Shown: positions 56,407 to 64,000 of the stretch, piece after piece | Numbering within the stretch: the first letter of the stretch is position 1 | Layout: the number at the start of each line of letters is the position of its first letter | Origin: an uncultured Marinobacterium sp. | Lineage (GTDB): Bacteria; Pseudomonadota; Gammaproteobacteria; Pseudomonadales; Balneatricaceae | Reading direction: 5' to 3' | DNA length: 64,000 nt | NCBI GenBank assembly: GCA_947501565.1 | Contig: CANMWJ010000011.1 | Location: forward strand, 78,361-142,360 | Notes under the pieces: generated by a model | What the model saw: the letters and a program-made list of their open reading frames with translations, nothing else | Databases searched by the model: none | What the model was told of the DNA's origin: nothing | Translations under genes and position numbers: made by a program

Positions 56407-57375
56407 ATGCAGCCACATCAGCTAAATCCCCAGATTGAACCGCAGTTCGAAGCCGTCAACGATTACATCATCAACCACCTCGGATCCAATGTTCCGCTGG
56501 TTGAGAAAATCGGTCATTACATCGTCGAGAGCGGCGGCAAACGCCTGCGCCCCCTGCTGGTTCTGCTGAGCGCAAACGCCTGCGGTTACACTGGCGAGAA
56601 GCATGTACCGCTGGCAGCGATCATCGAATTTATCCACACCGCCACCTTGCTGCACGACGACGTTGTGGACAATTCCGAACTGCGTCGCGGCAAAGACACC
56701 GCCAACGCTAAGTGGGGCAACGCACCCAGCGTACTGGTCGGTGACTTCCTTTACTCCCGCGCGTTTCAGGTGATGGTTGAGATCGGCAGCATGGACATCA
56801 TGCAGGTGATCTCCAACGCCACCAACGTCATCGCCGAAGGCGAAGTCCTGCAGCTGCTGAACGCCAAAAACCCGGATACCACCGAAGACTCCTACATGCA
56901 GGTAATCCTCGGCAAAACCGCCATGCTGTTCGAAGCGGCGACCGAATCCGGTGCGATTCTGGCTGATTGCTCGGCAGAGGAGCGCGAAGCCCTGCGTCTG
57001 TACGGCCGCCATCTGGGTATCGCTTTCCAGCTGATCGACGACGTGATGGATTACCTCTCCACCGCAGAAGAGATGGGCAAAAACGTCGGCGACGACCTGG
57101 CAGAGGGCAAACCAACCCTGCCACTGATCCACGCCATGCGTGAAGGCAGTGATGAAGAACGCACACTGATCCGCCAGGCGATCCGCAAAGGCGGCCTGGA
57201 CGACCTTCAGCCGATCATGGATATCGTACACAAAACCGGCGCGATCACTTACACCCAGCAACGCGCTCAGGAAGAAGCCGACAAGGCGATTGCCGCGCTG
57301 GATACTTTGGTTGATAGCTCCTTTAAGGACACGCTGAAGCAGCTGGCCGATATTGCGGTAAAACGCAAAGCCTGA
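56407..57375 (+). CDS. ispB: All-trans octaprenyl (polyprenyl) diphosphate synthase
   Basis: A 322-residue long-chain prenyltransferase that makes the ubiquinone side chain. The first Asp-rich motif is LLHDDVVDNS (Asp84, 85 and 88), the second QLIDDVMDY (about 213). GGKRLRPLLV near residue 43 binds isopentenyl diphosphate. Length is as in E. coli (323). The product length (C40 or C45) cannot be read reliably. It is divergent from rplU. Confidence 0.95.
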   Translation: MQPHQLNPQIEPQFEAVNDYIINHLGSNVPLVEKIGHYIVESGGKRLRPLLVLLSANACGYTGEKHVPLAAIIEFIHTATLLHDDVVDNSELRRGKDTANAKWGNAPSVLVGDFLYSRAFQVMVEIGSMDIMQVISNATNVIAEGEVLQLLNAKNPDTTEDSYMQVILGKTAMLFEAATESGAILADCSAEEREALRLYGRHLGIAFQLIDDVMDYLSTAEEMGKNVGDDLAEGKPTLPLIHAMREGSDEERTLIRQAIRKGGLDDLQPIMDIVHKTGAITYTQQRAQEEADKAIAALDTLVDSSFKDTLKQLADIAVKRKA

Positions 57376-57406
57376 TTCGCGCCATACTCAGCACGCCAAA
57401 TACAGA

Positions 57407-57442
57407 AACGCCGGTACTGTTTATCAGCACCGGCGTTTTTTA
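57407..57442 (+). terminator. Rho-independent terminator of ispB
   Basis: AAACGCCGGT / ACCGGCGTTT stem, 13-base loop, T-run of six. It lies between ispB and the convergent tpm. Confidence 0.82.
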
Positions 57443-57463
57443 TTGTGCGAGAACCGCAGCCCA

Positions 57464-58084
57464 TCACTCCCGTTCGGTCAACAGGTAGGCCACATCGCGG
57501 CGCTGCAGATCATCCTGCGCTTCCGTCAGACGCTGCACTTGAAAACGTGACTCGAACAGCATCCGTACCTCATCCTCCAATACCGCAAACGGTGGCCCCT
57601 GATCCCCTTCAAACTCCATGGATACCAGCAAGATCGTCACACCTGCAGGCAACAACTCAATCAGCATCTGCGCGTACCGCTTGCGCATCTCCGGCGGCAA
57701 CGCTACCAAAGCCGCACGATCATACACAGCCCCCACCTGCGCCAAGCGTTCGACATCGAGTTCGAACACATCACCACACAGCAGCTCGATGCCATCACAC
57801 AGATAACGCTGGTAAGCCCCGCTTAACGCCTTCTCGGCTTTCGCGTCATTTTCCGCGAAGAACGCTTCACAGGCACTCTCGTTAAGCTCCACACCGATTA
57901 CCGGATGGCCCTGCTCGCGCAACCACAGCATATCGCCACTCTTACCACAGAGCGGAACAAAGACCTGCCGCTCGGCGTTGCAACCCAACGCGGACCAATG
58001 CTCCAGCAGCAACGCATTAGTATCATCCTGATGGAAACCAATACGCCCCTCTTCCCAGCGCGCATGCCAAAAAGCGTGCTCCAT
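57464..58084 (-). CDS. tpm: Thiopurine S-methyltransferase family protein
   Basis: A 206-residue SAM-dependent methyltransferase. FWHARWEEGRIGFHQ at the N-terminus, VFVPLCGKSGDMLWL (SAM-binding motif I, about residues 42-56) and VYDRAALVALPPEMR (about 119) are diagnostic. Bacterial members methylate thiopurines and selenium or tellurium compounds; the natural substrate is uncertain. It is monocistronic, convergent with ispB and divergent from fabA. Confidence 0.92.
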   Translation of the reverse strand: MEHAFWHARWEEGRIGFHQDDTNALLLEHWSALGCNAERQVFVPLCGKSGDMLWLREQGHPVIGVELNESACEAFFAENDAKAEKALSGAYQRYLCDGIELLCGDVFELDVERLAQVGAVYDRAALVALPPEMRKRYAQMLIELLPAGVTILLVSMEFEGDQGPPFAVLEDEVRMLFESRFQVQRLTEAQDDLQRRDVAYLLTERE

Positions 58085-58209
58085 AAACCACCTTTCGCCT
58101 TAAGTTTTAAACTTTTTAGCGATTTTAACTGACACAGGCCGTGCTACCTACCGCCCAAGCCGGTATAATCACGCGATATTTTAAGAAAAATCTGGGTAAA
58201 CGGATTCCA

Positions 58210-58725
58210 ATGACAAAACCTTCCTCCTTTAATCGTGATGAGCTGCTGTCATGTGGCCATGGCGAAATGTTTGGTCCGGGCAACGCCCGTCTGCCAATTG
58301 GCAACATGCTGATGATGGACCGCATCATCAAGATCACCGAAGATGGCGGCGAGCACGGTAAAGGCGAAATCATTGCCGAGCTGGATATCAACCCTGACCT
58401 GTGGTTCTTCGCATGTCACTTTGAGGAAGATCCAGTAATGCCAGGCTGTCTGGGTCTGGATGCTATGTGGCAGCTGGTTGGTTTCTACCTGGGCTGGCGC
58501 GGCAACAAAGGCCGCGGTCGTGCACTAGGCGCAGGCGAAGTTAAGTTCTTCGGCCAGGTTCTGCCAAATGCGAAAAAAGTTACTTACCACATCCAGCTGA
58601 AACGCGTTATCGAGCGCAAGCTGGTTATGGGCATCGCCGATGCGTCTATGTCTGTAGACGGTCGTGAAATCTACACTGCAAAAGATCTGCGCGTCGGTCT
58701 GTTCACTTCAACTGACGACTTCTGA
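58210..58725 (+). CDS. fabA: 3-hydroxydecanoyl-ACP dehydratase/isomerase FabA
   Basis: A 171-residue enzyme of the anaerobic unsaturated fatty acid route. It dehydrates 3-hydroxydecanoyl-ACP and isomerises the trans-2 to the cis-3 double bond. The catalytic residues are at the E. coli positions: His70 in [10 protein letters not shown] and Asp84 in LGLDAMW. The ATG at 58210 gives the family length (E. coli 172); the open frame upstream is not used. A TATAAT lies at 58164-58169, a possible -10 box without a clear -35. fabB follows after 148 bp. Confidence 0.97.
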   Translation: MTKPSSFNRDELLSCGHGEMFGPGNARLPIGNMLMMDRIIKITEDGGEHGKGEIIAELDINPDLWFFACHFEEDPVMPGCLGLDAMWQLVGFYLGWRGNKGRGRALGAGEVKFFGQVLPNAKKVTYHIQLKRVIERKLVMGIADASMSVDGREIYTAKDLRVGLFTSTDDF

Positions 58726-58873
58726 TCGATCTGGCGGTCTATATAAACAGGCCGCCACGCCCCCTCTGCAATAATCCTCATCCTTTGTCAGTAGCCAAGC
58801 GATACGGAATAGCAGAAAATAGTGGGCTGTTTTGCATAATAAATAACACAGAGTGGAATAAGAGAGGCATCAC

Positions 58874-60091
58874 ATGCGACGGGTCGTTGTTACCGGTATG
58901 GGAATCGTGTCCTGCCTGGGCACAGACAAGGAAGCTGTCCTGGAGTCACTGCAGCAGGGTCGCTCCGGCATCAAATTCCAGGAAGACTACAAAGAGCGCG
59001 GCTTCCGCAGCCACGTGGCTGGTAGCATCGATATCGATTTCTCTGAGAAAATCGATCGCAAATTGCTGCGCTTTATGGGTGATGCTGCGGCATACACCTA
59101 CATCGCAATGGATGAAGCCATTGCAGACGCTGGCCTTTCCGAAGACCAGATCTCCAACGAGCGTACCGGCCTGATCGTCGGTTCCGGCGGCGCTTCCGCT
59201 GCAAACATCGTTGAGAGCGCAGACATCACCCGCGAGAAAGGCGTTAAGCGCGTTGGCCCTTACCGCGTAACCCGCACCATGGGTTCTACCGTTTCCGCAT
59301 GTCTGGCAACCCCTTTCAAGATCAAGGGCGTTAACTACTCCATCACCTCTGCATGCGCAACCAGCGCACACTGCATCGGCAACGCAATGGAGCAGATCCA
59401 GCTGGGCAAACAGGACGTAGTATTTGCCGGTGGCGGTGAAGAACTGCACTGGGCACAGACCGCTATGTTTGATGCCATGGGCGCACTGTCCAGCAAGTAC
59501 AACGAGACCCCAGAGCAAGCATCCCGCGCATACGACGCAAACCGTGACGGTTTCGTAATCGCAGGCGGCGCTGGCGTACTGGTAATCGAAGAGCTGGAAC
59601 ACGCTAAAGCACGTGGCGCGAAGATCTACGCTGAGCTGGTTGGTTACGGCGCGACGTCCGACGGCTACGACATGGTAGCTCCTTCCGGTGAAGGCGCAGT
59701 ACGCTGCATGAAGCAGGCGATGGCAACCGTTGACGGCCCAATCGACTACATCAACGCACACGGCACCTCCACCCCTGCGGGCGACATGCAGGAACTGAAG
59801 GCAATGAAAGAAACTTTCGGTTCTGACATGCCTCCAGTAAGCTCCACCAAGTCTCTGTCTGGCCACTCCCTGGGCGCTGCAGGCGTACAGGAAGCAGTTT
59901 ACTGCCTGCTGATGCAGGAGAACGACTTCATCTGCGCATCTGCCAACGTTGAGACCCTGGATCCGGAAGCGGAAGGCCTGCCAGTTGTGACCGAGCGTCG
60001 CGACAACGTAAACCTGGAGCGCGTGATGTCCAACAGCTTCGGCTTCGGCGGCACCAACTCCACGCTGGTGTTCCAGAAGCTGAAAGACTAA
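58874..60091 (+). CDS. fabB: Beta-ketoacyl-ACP synthase I FabB
   Basis: A 405-residue condensing enzyme that elongates the cis-3-decenoyl-ACP made by FabA. The active-site Cys161 is in [11 protein letters not shown]. The two His are in [11 protein letters not shown] (about 296) and [11 protein letters not shown] (about 331). Start ATG with GAGAGG upstream. Its own terminator follows. The pairing with fabA shows the FabA/FabB route to unsaturated lipids. Confidence 0.98.
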   Translation: MRRVVVTGMGIVSCLGTDKEAVLESLQQGRSGIKFQEDYKERGFRSHVAGSIDIDFSEKIDRKLLRFMGDAAAYTYIAMDEAIADAGLSEDQISNERTGLIVGSGGASAANIVESADITREKGVKRVGPYRVTRTMGSTVSACLATPFKIKGVNYSITSACATSAHCIGNAMEQIQLGKQDVVFAGGGEELHWAQTAMFDAMGALSSKYNETPEQASRAYDANRDGFVIAGGAGVLVIEELEHAKARGAKIYAELVGYGATSDGYDMVAPSGEGAVRCMKQAMATVDGPIDYINAHGTSTPAGDMQELKAMKETFGSDMPPVSSTKSLSGHSLGAAGVQEAVYCLLMQENDFICASANVETLDPEAEGLPVVTERRDNVNLERVMSNSFGFGGTNSTLVFQKLKD

Positions 60092-60116
60092 TAGCCACCT
60101 GATTCCAGGTAGCTAT

Positions 60117-60146
60117 AAAAAAACCGCCTTCGGGCGGTTTTTTTGT
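60117..60146 (+). terminator. Rho-independent terminator of fabB
   Basis: AAAAAAACCGCC / GGCGGTTTTTTT with loop TTCG. A short extra hairpin (60092-60115, CACCTG / CAGGT arms) precedes it right after the stop codon. Confidence 0.93.
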
Positions 60147-60166
60147 GTCTGCAATCTACCTAATTT

Positions 60167-60197
60167 GTTGGGCATTGCTGCGCAATGGCCAACCTAC
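60167..60197. repeat. Single REP-like palindromic repeat
   Basis: GTTGGGCATTGCTGCGCAAT to CCAACCTAC, one unit of the dispersed family, with a perfectly paired ATTGC/GCAAT inner stem. It lies between the fabB and fusA terminators. Confidence 0.88.
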
Positions 60198-60269
60198 CTG
60201 ACTCTGACATACAACTTCCGGGCAATACAAATTACTGGAAGGCCAACCTCCAAACAACAGGCAAAATAA

Positions 60270-60302
60270 AACCCCGATGGTTTTCACCATCGGGGTTTTT
60301 TT
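60270..60302. terminator. Rho-independent terminator of the EF-G gene
   Basis: AACCCCGATGGT / ACCATCGGGGTT, a 12-bp stem with loop TTTC. A T-rich run follows on the minus strand (TTTTATTTT) and six T on the plus strand, so it may work both ways. Confidence 0.85.
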
Positions 60303-60324
60303 AAGAAGCTCAGCTTAAGTCAGA

Positions 60325-62415
60325 TTACTTAGCTGCTTTCTTCTCTTTTTCTTTCGCGATCACTTCCTCAGCAACGTTTGCTGGGCAAGGCATGTAGTGG
60401 GAGAACTCCATGGAGAACTGACCACGACCGGAAGTGATAGTACGCAGGTGACCGATGTAACCGAACATCTCGGACAGAGGTACATCTGCTTTGATGCGAA
60501 CGCCGGTAGACGCTGCTTCCTGGTCCTTGATCATGCCGCGACGACGGTTCAGGTCACCGATTACGTCACCTACGTTGTCGTCTGGAGTGAACACGTCAAC
60601 TTTCATGATCGGCTCCAGCAGCTGCGCACCCGCTTTAGGGATGGACTGACGGAACGCACCTTTCGCTGCGATCTCGAATGCTACTGCAGAGGAGTCAACC
60701 GCGTGGTAACCACCGTCGAACAGCTCGATTTCAACGTCCAGTACAGGGAAGCCAGCCAGAACACCCTCGTCCATCATACCTGCGAAACCTTTTTCGATTG
60801 CAGGCCAGAATTCCTTAGGAACGTTACCACCAACAACGGTAGATTCGAACTTGAAGCCAGTACCCGGCTCAGCAGGCTTGATGCGGTAGTCGATCTTACC
60901 GAACTGACCGGAACCACCAGACTGCTTCTTGTGGGTGTAGCTGTCTTCGATCGGCTGAGTGATGGTTTCGCGGTAAGCAACCTGTGGCTGACCTACTTCC
61001 AGCTCAACGCCGTAAGTACGCTTCAGGATGTCTACTTTGATATCCAGGTGCAGCTCACCCATACCTTTCAGGATGGTTTCGCCGGAATCTTCGTCAGTTT
61101 CAACCTGGAAAGACGGATCTTCTGCAACCATCTTACCGATCGCGATACCCATCTTCTCAACAGAACCTTTGTCCTTAGGAGATACAGCAATGGAGATTAC
61201 TGGCTCAGGGAAGATCATTGGCTCCAGAGTACATGGGTTCTTAGGATCACACAGAGTGTGACCAGTCTGAACGTTCTTCATACCAACAACTGCGATGATG
61301 TCACCAGCCTGCGCAGTGTTCAGCTCGGTACGGTCATCCGCGTGCATCTCAACCATACGGCCAATACGCTCAGTTTTACCAGTGAAGGAGTTCAGGATGG
61401 TATCACCCTTATTCAGAACACCGGAGTAGATACGGATAAAGGTCAGTGCACCGAAACGGTCGTCCATGATTTTGAACGCCAGCGCACGGAATGGCTCGTC
61501 AGTAGAAACGGTAGCAACTTCACCTGTTGGCTCACCAGTTTCTTCGTCAGTCAGAGGCTGAGCGTCAACTTCGGTTGGAGACGGCAGGTAGTCAACAACT
61601 GCATCCAGCACCAGCTGAACACCTTTGTTCTTGAATGCAGAACCACAGTAAGTCGGGAAGAAGTCCAGCTTACGGGTACCTTCGCGGATGCAACGCTTGA
61701 TCTCGTCCATAGATGGCTCAGTACCTTCTTCCAGGTACTCCATCATCAGGTCTTCGTCCTGCTCCAGAGCAGTTTCGATCAGCTCTTCGCGGTACGCAGC
61801 AGCGTCGTCAACCATATCCGCTGGGATATCGGTAACTTCGTAGTTTTCTGGCAGACCAGTGTCATCCCAAACGTACGCTTTCTGTGTCAGTACGTCGACA
61901 ACACCAACGAACTCATCTTCAGTACCGATTGGCAGAGTCATAACCAGCGGGTTAGCGCCCAGTACTTTCTTCACCTGACCTACAACGCGGTAGAAATCTG
62001 CACCCAGACGGTCCAGTTTGTTTACGAAGATCAGACGAGCTACTTCGGATTCGTTCGCGTAGCGCCAGTTGGTTTCGGACTGAGGCTCAACACCACCGGA
62101 ACCACAGAATACACCTACACCACCATCCAGCACTTTCAGGGAACGGTATACTTCAACGGTGAAGTCTACGTGCCCCGGAGTATCGATGATGTTCATGCGG
62201 TGATCTTTCCAGAAACAGGTAGTCGCTGCGGACTGGATGGTGATACCACGCTCCGCTTCCTGCTCCATGAAGTCTGTAGTTGCCGCACCGTCGTGTACTT
62301 CGCCGGTCTTATGGATTTTACCGGTCAGCTTCAGGATACGTTCTGTAGTAGTAGTTTTACCCGCGTCAACGTGGGCGAAAATACCAATGTTACGGTAATG
62401 GGATAAATCTGCCAT
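60325..62415 (-). CDS. fusA2: Elongation factor G, second type (FusA2)
   Basis: A 696-residue translational GTPase. The G domain has [14 protein letters not shown] (G1, about residues 15-28), [11 protein letters not shown] (G3, about 79) and [10 protein letters not shown] (G4, about 133). Domains II to V follow, with [13 protein letters not shown] and the [17 protein letters not shown] loop of domain IV. These features, especially [20 protein letters not shown] and [17 protein letters not shown] (shown separately), match the second EF-G of Vibrio and Shewanella rather than the str-operon protein. It lies alone between fabB and a purine permease, with no rpsL, rpsG or tufA nearby. Its division of labour with the main EF-G (translocation or ribosome recycling) is unknown. 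Confidence 0.9.
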   Translation of the reverse strand: MADLSHYRNIGIFAHVDAGKTTTTERILKLTGKIHKTGEVHDGAATTDFMEQEAERGITIQSAATTCFWKDHRMNIIDTPGHVDFTVEVYRSLKVLDGGVGVFCGSGGVEPQSETNWRYANESEVARLIFVNKLDRLGADFYRVVGQVKKVLGANPLVMTLPIGTEDEFVGVVDVLTQKAYVWDDTGLPENYEVTDIPADMVDDAAAYREELIETALEQDEDLMMEYLEEGTEPSMDEIKRCIREGTRKLDFFPTYCGSAFKNKGVQLVLDAVVDYLPSPTEVDAQPLTDEETGEPTGEVATVSTDEPFRALAFKIMDDRFGALTFIRIYSGVLNKGDTILNSFTGKTERIGRMVEMHADDRTELNTAQAGDIIAVVGMKNVQTGHTLCDPKNPCTLEPMIFPEPVISIAVSPKDKGSVEKMGIAIGKMVAEDPSFQVETDEDSGETILKGMGELHLDIKVDILKRTYGVELEVGQPQVAYRETITQPIEDSYTHKKQSGGSGQFGKIDYRIKPAEPGTGFKFESTVVGGNVPKEFWPAIEKGFAGMMDEGVLAGFPVLDVEIELFDGGYHAVDSSAVAFEIAAKGAFRQSIPKAGAQLLEPIMKVDVFTPDDNVGDVIGDLNRRRGMIKDQEAASTGVRIKADVPLSEMFGYIGHLRTITSGRGQFSMEFSHYMPCPANVAEEVIAKEKEKKAAK

Positions 62416-62508
62416 TTCATCTCTCGATATTTGGGGGCGTATTTTGCGCGAAAGGATACAGGAATTCGCTCCAGAAGTGGAGCCATCACACGCGAAAAAG
62501 ACGCTTTT

Positions 62509-62537
62509 TTAACCGATTTCGGTTAAGTTCTTGTCAA
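62509..62537 (-). promoter_or_regulatory. Candidate promoter/operator of fusA2
   Basis: On the minus strand a perfect TTGACA (62532-62537) is followed after five bases by an 18-bp dyad (TTAACCGA / TCGGTTAA, 62509-62526) that fills the spacer and -10 region. A protein bound there would cover the promoter. The -10 box itself is poor. Confidence 0.5.
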
Positions 62538-62593
62538 TAAAGGGCTATTACGGCGGGTTCTTTTTGGTGCAGCAAATGAAAACCGGACAGCCG

Positions 62594-62650
62594 CTATGCC
62601 AGGGGGCATAGATTGCCCGGAATCATATCACGGTGGATATGTTTCCGGGC
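62594..62650 (-). other. Two consecutive hairpins between azgA and fusA2
   Basis: Hairpin 1 (62615-62650): GCCCGGAA / TTCCGGGC enclosing CATATC / GATATG around loop ACGGTG, with one T-T mismatch. Hairpin 2 (62594-62611): CTATGCC / GGCATAG around AGGG. They begin 22 bp beyond the permease stop. Neither has a T-tract. They may end or stabilise the permease message. Confidence 0.6.
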
Positions 62651-62672
62651 CACATTATCTGAATCGGAGGGA

Positions 62673-64000
62673 TCAGATAAACGCGTGATACGCCACCAGC
62701 GCCACGGCCAGAACCACCATCAGTGGGTGAATATCCTTGGCCTTGCCGGTGAAGGTGTGGATCAGCACGTAGGAGATCACACCCAAGGTAATACCGTGGG
62801 CGATGGAGTAGGTAAACGGCATCGCGATGATGGTCAAAAAGGCCGGTACGCCATCCTCTAGCTTACTCCAGTCCATCTCTTTTGCTGCCGACATCATCAT
62901 TGCACCCACAACGATCAGCGCCGGTGCAGTTGCCAGCGCAGGCACCGCGGTGAAAAGCGGCGTGAAGAACAGCGCCAGCAGGAACAAGCACGCCACAACA
63001 ACTGCCGTCAAACCTGTACGACCACCCTCTTCGATACCGGTCGCCGACTCGATATAGGTAGTCACGGTGCTGGTACCGAGCAGGGAACCGGCAGTCGTAC
63101 CACTGGCATCCGCCATAAACGCACGATCTGCGCCAGGCAACTCACCTTTTTTGTTGAGGAAACCGCCCAGACGTCCCACACCCAACAAGGTACCGGCAGT
63201 GTCAAAGATATCCACAAACAGAAAGGCGATCACTACAGTGATCAGGGTCGCGTTAAAGATCTGACTGAAGTCCAGCGCCATGAAGGTTTCTTCCGGCAGG
63301 CTTGGCATCGCCACAATCGATTCCGGCATCGGCGAAAGGCCTGAGAACCAGGCGATCAGCGTCAGGCTGACAATGCCGATCAGGATCGCGCCTTTCACCT
63401 GTTTCACCACCAGCGACGCGGTCAGTACGATGCCCGCCAGCGCCAGCAGCACCGCCGGATCGTGCAGATCGCCCAGCGTTACCAGAGTCGCCGGGTGATC
63501 TACGGTCAGGTTCGCACCCTGGAAACCAATGATCGCCAGAAACAGACCGATACCAGTCATGGTTGCGATCTTGATACAGTGAGGAATGGCGTTGATCAGC
63601 TTGGTACGGACCCCGGTCATCGCCAGCGCCATAAAGATCAGGCCTTCGATAAACACCGCCACCAGCGCGATCTGCCAGTCCACACCCATCCCTTTCACCA
63701 CACCAAAGGTGAAGTAGGCGTTCAGCCCCATACCCGGTGCCAGCGCAAACGGGAAGTTGGCGAACACGCCCATGATCAGGGTCGCTACTGCTGCTGCCAG
63801 CGCCGTCGCGATCGCCACATCGTTTGCAGGCATACCCGCTAAACTAAGGATCTGAGGGTTCACGAACAGGATGTAGGACATGGTCAGGAAGGTAGTGATA
63901 CCGGCCCGGATCTCCGTCTGAATATCGCTGCCTGTTCTAAATCCTCGGGCTTGCGTAGCAGATACTCTCCTTTCAATATCCCATTCACCCTCTCCGCAAG
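62673..64000 (-). CDS. AzgA-type adenine/guanine (NCS2) permease, N-terminus outside window
   Basis: At least 440 residues of a nucleobase/cation symporter-2 of the AzgA subgroup, open to the right edge without a start. The family N-terminal motif TEIRAGITTFLTMSYILFVNP (shown here as one stretch of the conserved region, 20 of its residues from EIRAG onward) lies upstream of the first internal Met at 63879-63881, so that Met is not the true start. GMGLNAYFTF, DIFDTAGTLLGV and the GTSTVTTYIESATGIEEGGR region (given in part) are diagnostic. It imports adenine, guanine or hypoxanthine with protons. The 257-bp gap to fusA2 is structured. Confidence 0.9.
   Translation of the reverse strand, partial: CGEGEWDIERRVSATQARGFRTGSDIQTEIRAGITTFLTMSYILFVNPQILSLAGMPANDVAIATALAAAVATLIMGVFANFPFALAPGMGLNAYFTFGVVKGMGVDWQIALVAVFIEGLIFMALAMTGVRTKLINAIPHCIKIATMTGIGLFLAIIGFQGANLTVDHPATLVTLGDLHDPAVLLALAGIVLTASLVVKQVKGAILIGIVSLTLIAWFSGLSPMPESIVAMPSLPEETFMALDFSQIFNATLITVVIAFLFVDIFDTAGTLLGVGRLGGFLNKKGELPGADRAFMADASGTTAGSLLGTSTVTTYIESATGIEEGGRTGLTAVVVACLFLLALFFTPLFTAVPALATAPALIVVGAMMMSAAKEMDWSKLEDGVPAFLTIIAMPFTYSIAHGITLGVISYVLIHTFTGKAKDIHPLMVVLAVALVAYHAFI

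Noticed and set aside
60397..62406. A 669-codon open frame antisense to fusA2
   Set aside because: It exactly shadows the EF-G gene; strong codon bias in highly expressed genes leaves the opposite strand open. The protein it would encode resembles nothing.

Overview
The window reads as chromosomal DNA from a marine gammaproteobacterium of the Oceanospirillales type (relatives of Marinobacterium, Neptunomonas or Amphritea; the genus cannot be fixed from this sequence alone). The evidence is the gene order bamD / thiO / fimT / pilin genes / fkpB / lspA / ileS / ribF / murJ / rpsT / proB / obg / rpmA / rplU / ispB, which is close to that of Pseudomonas, together with the fabA-fabB pair, TRAP carboxylate transport, PhoX and an imuA-imuB-dnaE2 mutasome. 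Coding density is high, and I see no prophage, insertion sequence, CRISPR array, rRNA or tRNA.

Layout. 1-1.75 kb: a partial thioesterase, a HAD phosphatase and a lone PhnN. 1.9-4.4 kb: ilvIH with a long leader. 4.5-6.2 kb: a small unknown protein, a sterol-desaturase-like membrane enzyme and a cluster of REP-like palindromes. 6.2-11.8 kb: an agmatinase-like ureohydrolase, a LysR regulator and a divergent dctPQM TRAP transporter, possibly one catabolic unit. 11.8-16.8 kb: clpB with a near-consensus heat-shock promoter, and a Tat-exported PhoX phosphatase with a possible Pho box. 16.9-22 kb: an AsnC-type regulator with a divergent YjeH-like exporter, three consecutive lipoproteins (the middle one an M48 protease), and a YiiX-type cysteine hydrolase. 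22-24.5 kb: feoA-feoB plus a Cys-rich membrane peptide behind a Fur box. 24.5-30.5 kb: a D-Ala-D-Ala dipeptidase and imuA-imuB-dnaE2 under a perfect SOS box.

30.6-50.9 kb: pgeF and rluD, bamD, thiO, and a minor-pilin cluster. The cluster is fimU-pilV-pilW-pilX-pilY1-pilE followed by a second pilY1 and a fimT-like pilin, so there are two PilY1 adhesin/priming subunits. Then comes the ribF-ileS-lspA-fkpB operon. 50.9-58.1 kb: murJ, rpsT, proB-obg, rpmA-rplU, ispB and tpm. 58.2-64 kb: fabA and fabB (unsaturated fatty acid synthesis), a second-type elongation factor G (FusA2) lying outside any ribosomal operon and preceded by several dyad symmetries, and a 5'-truncated AzgA-type purine permease at the right edge.

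The window is mostly housekeeping. The less ordinary parts are the ureohydrolase/TRAP unit, the lipoprotein trio, the paired pilY1 genes, the isolated fusA2 with its structured upstream region, and a dispersed REP-like repeat family that marks many gene boundaries.
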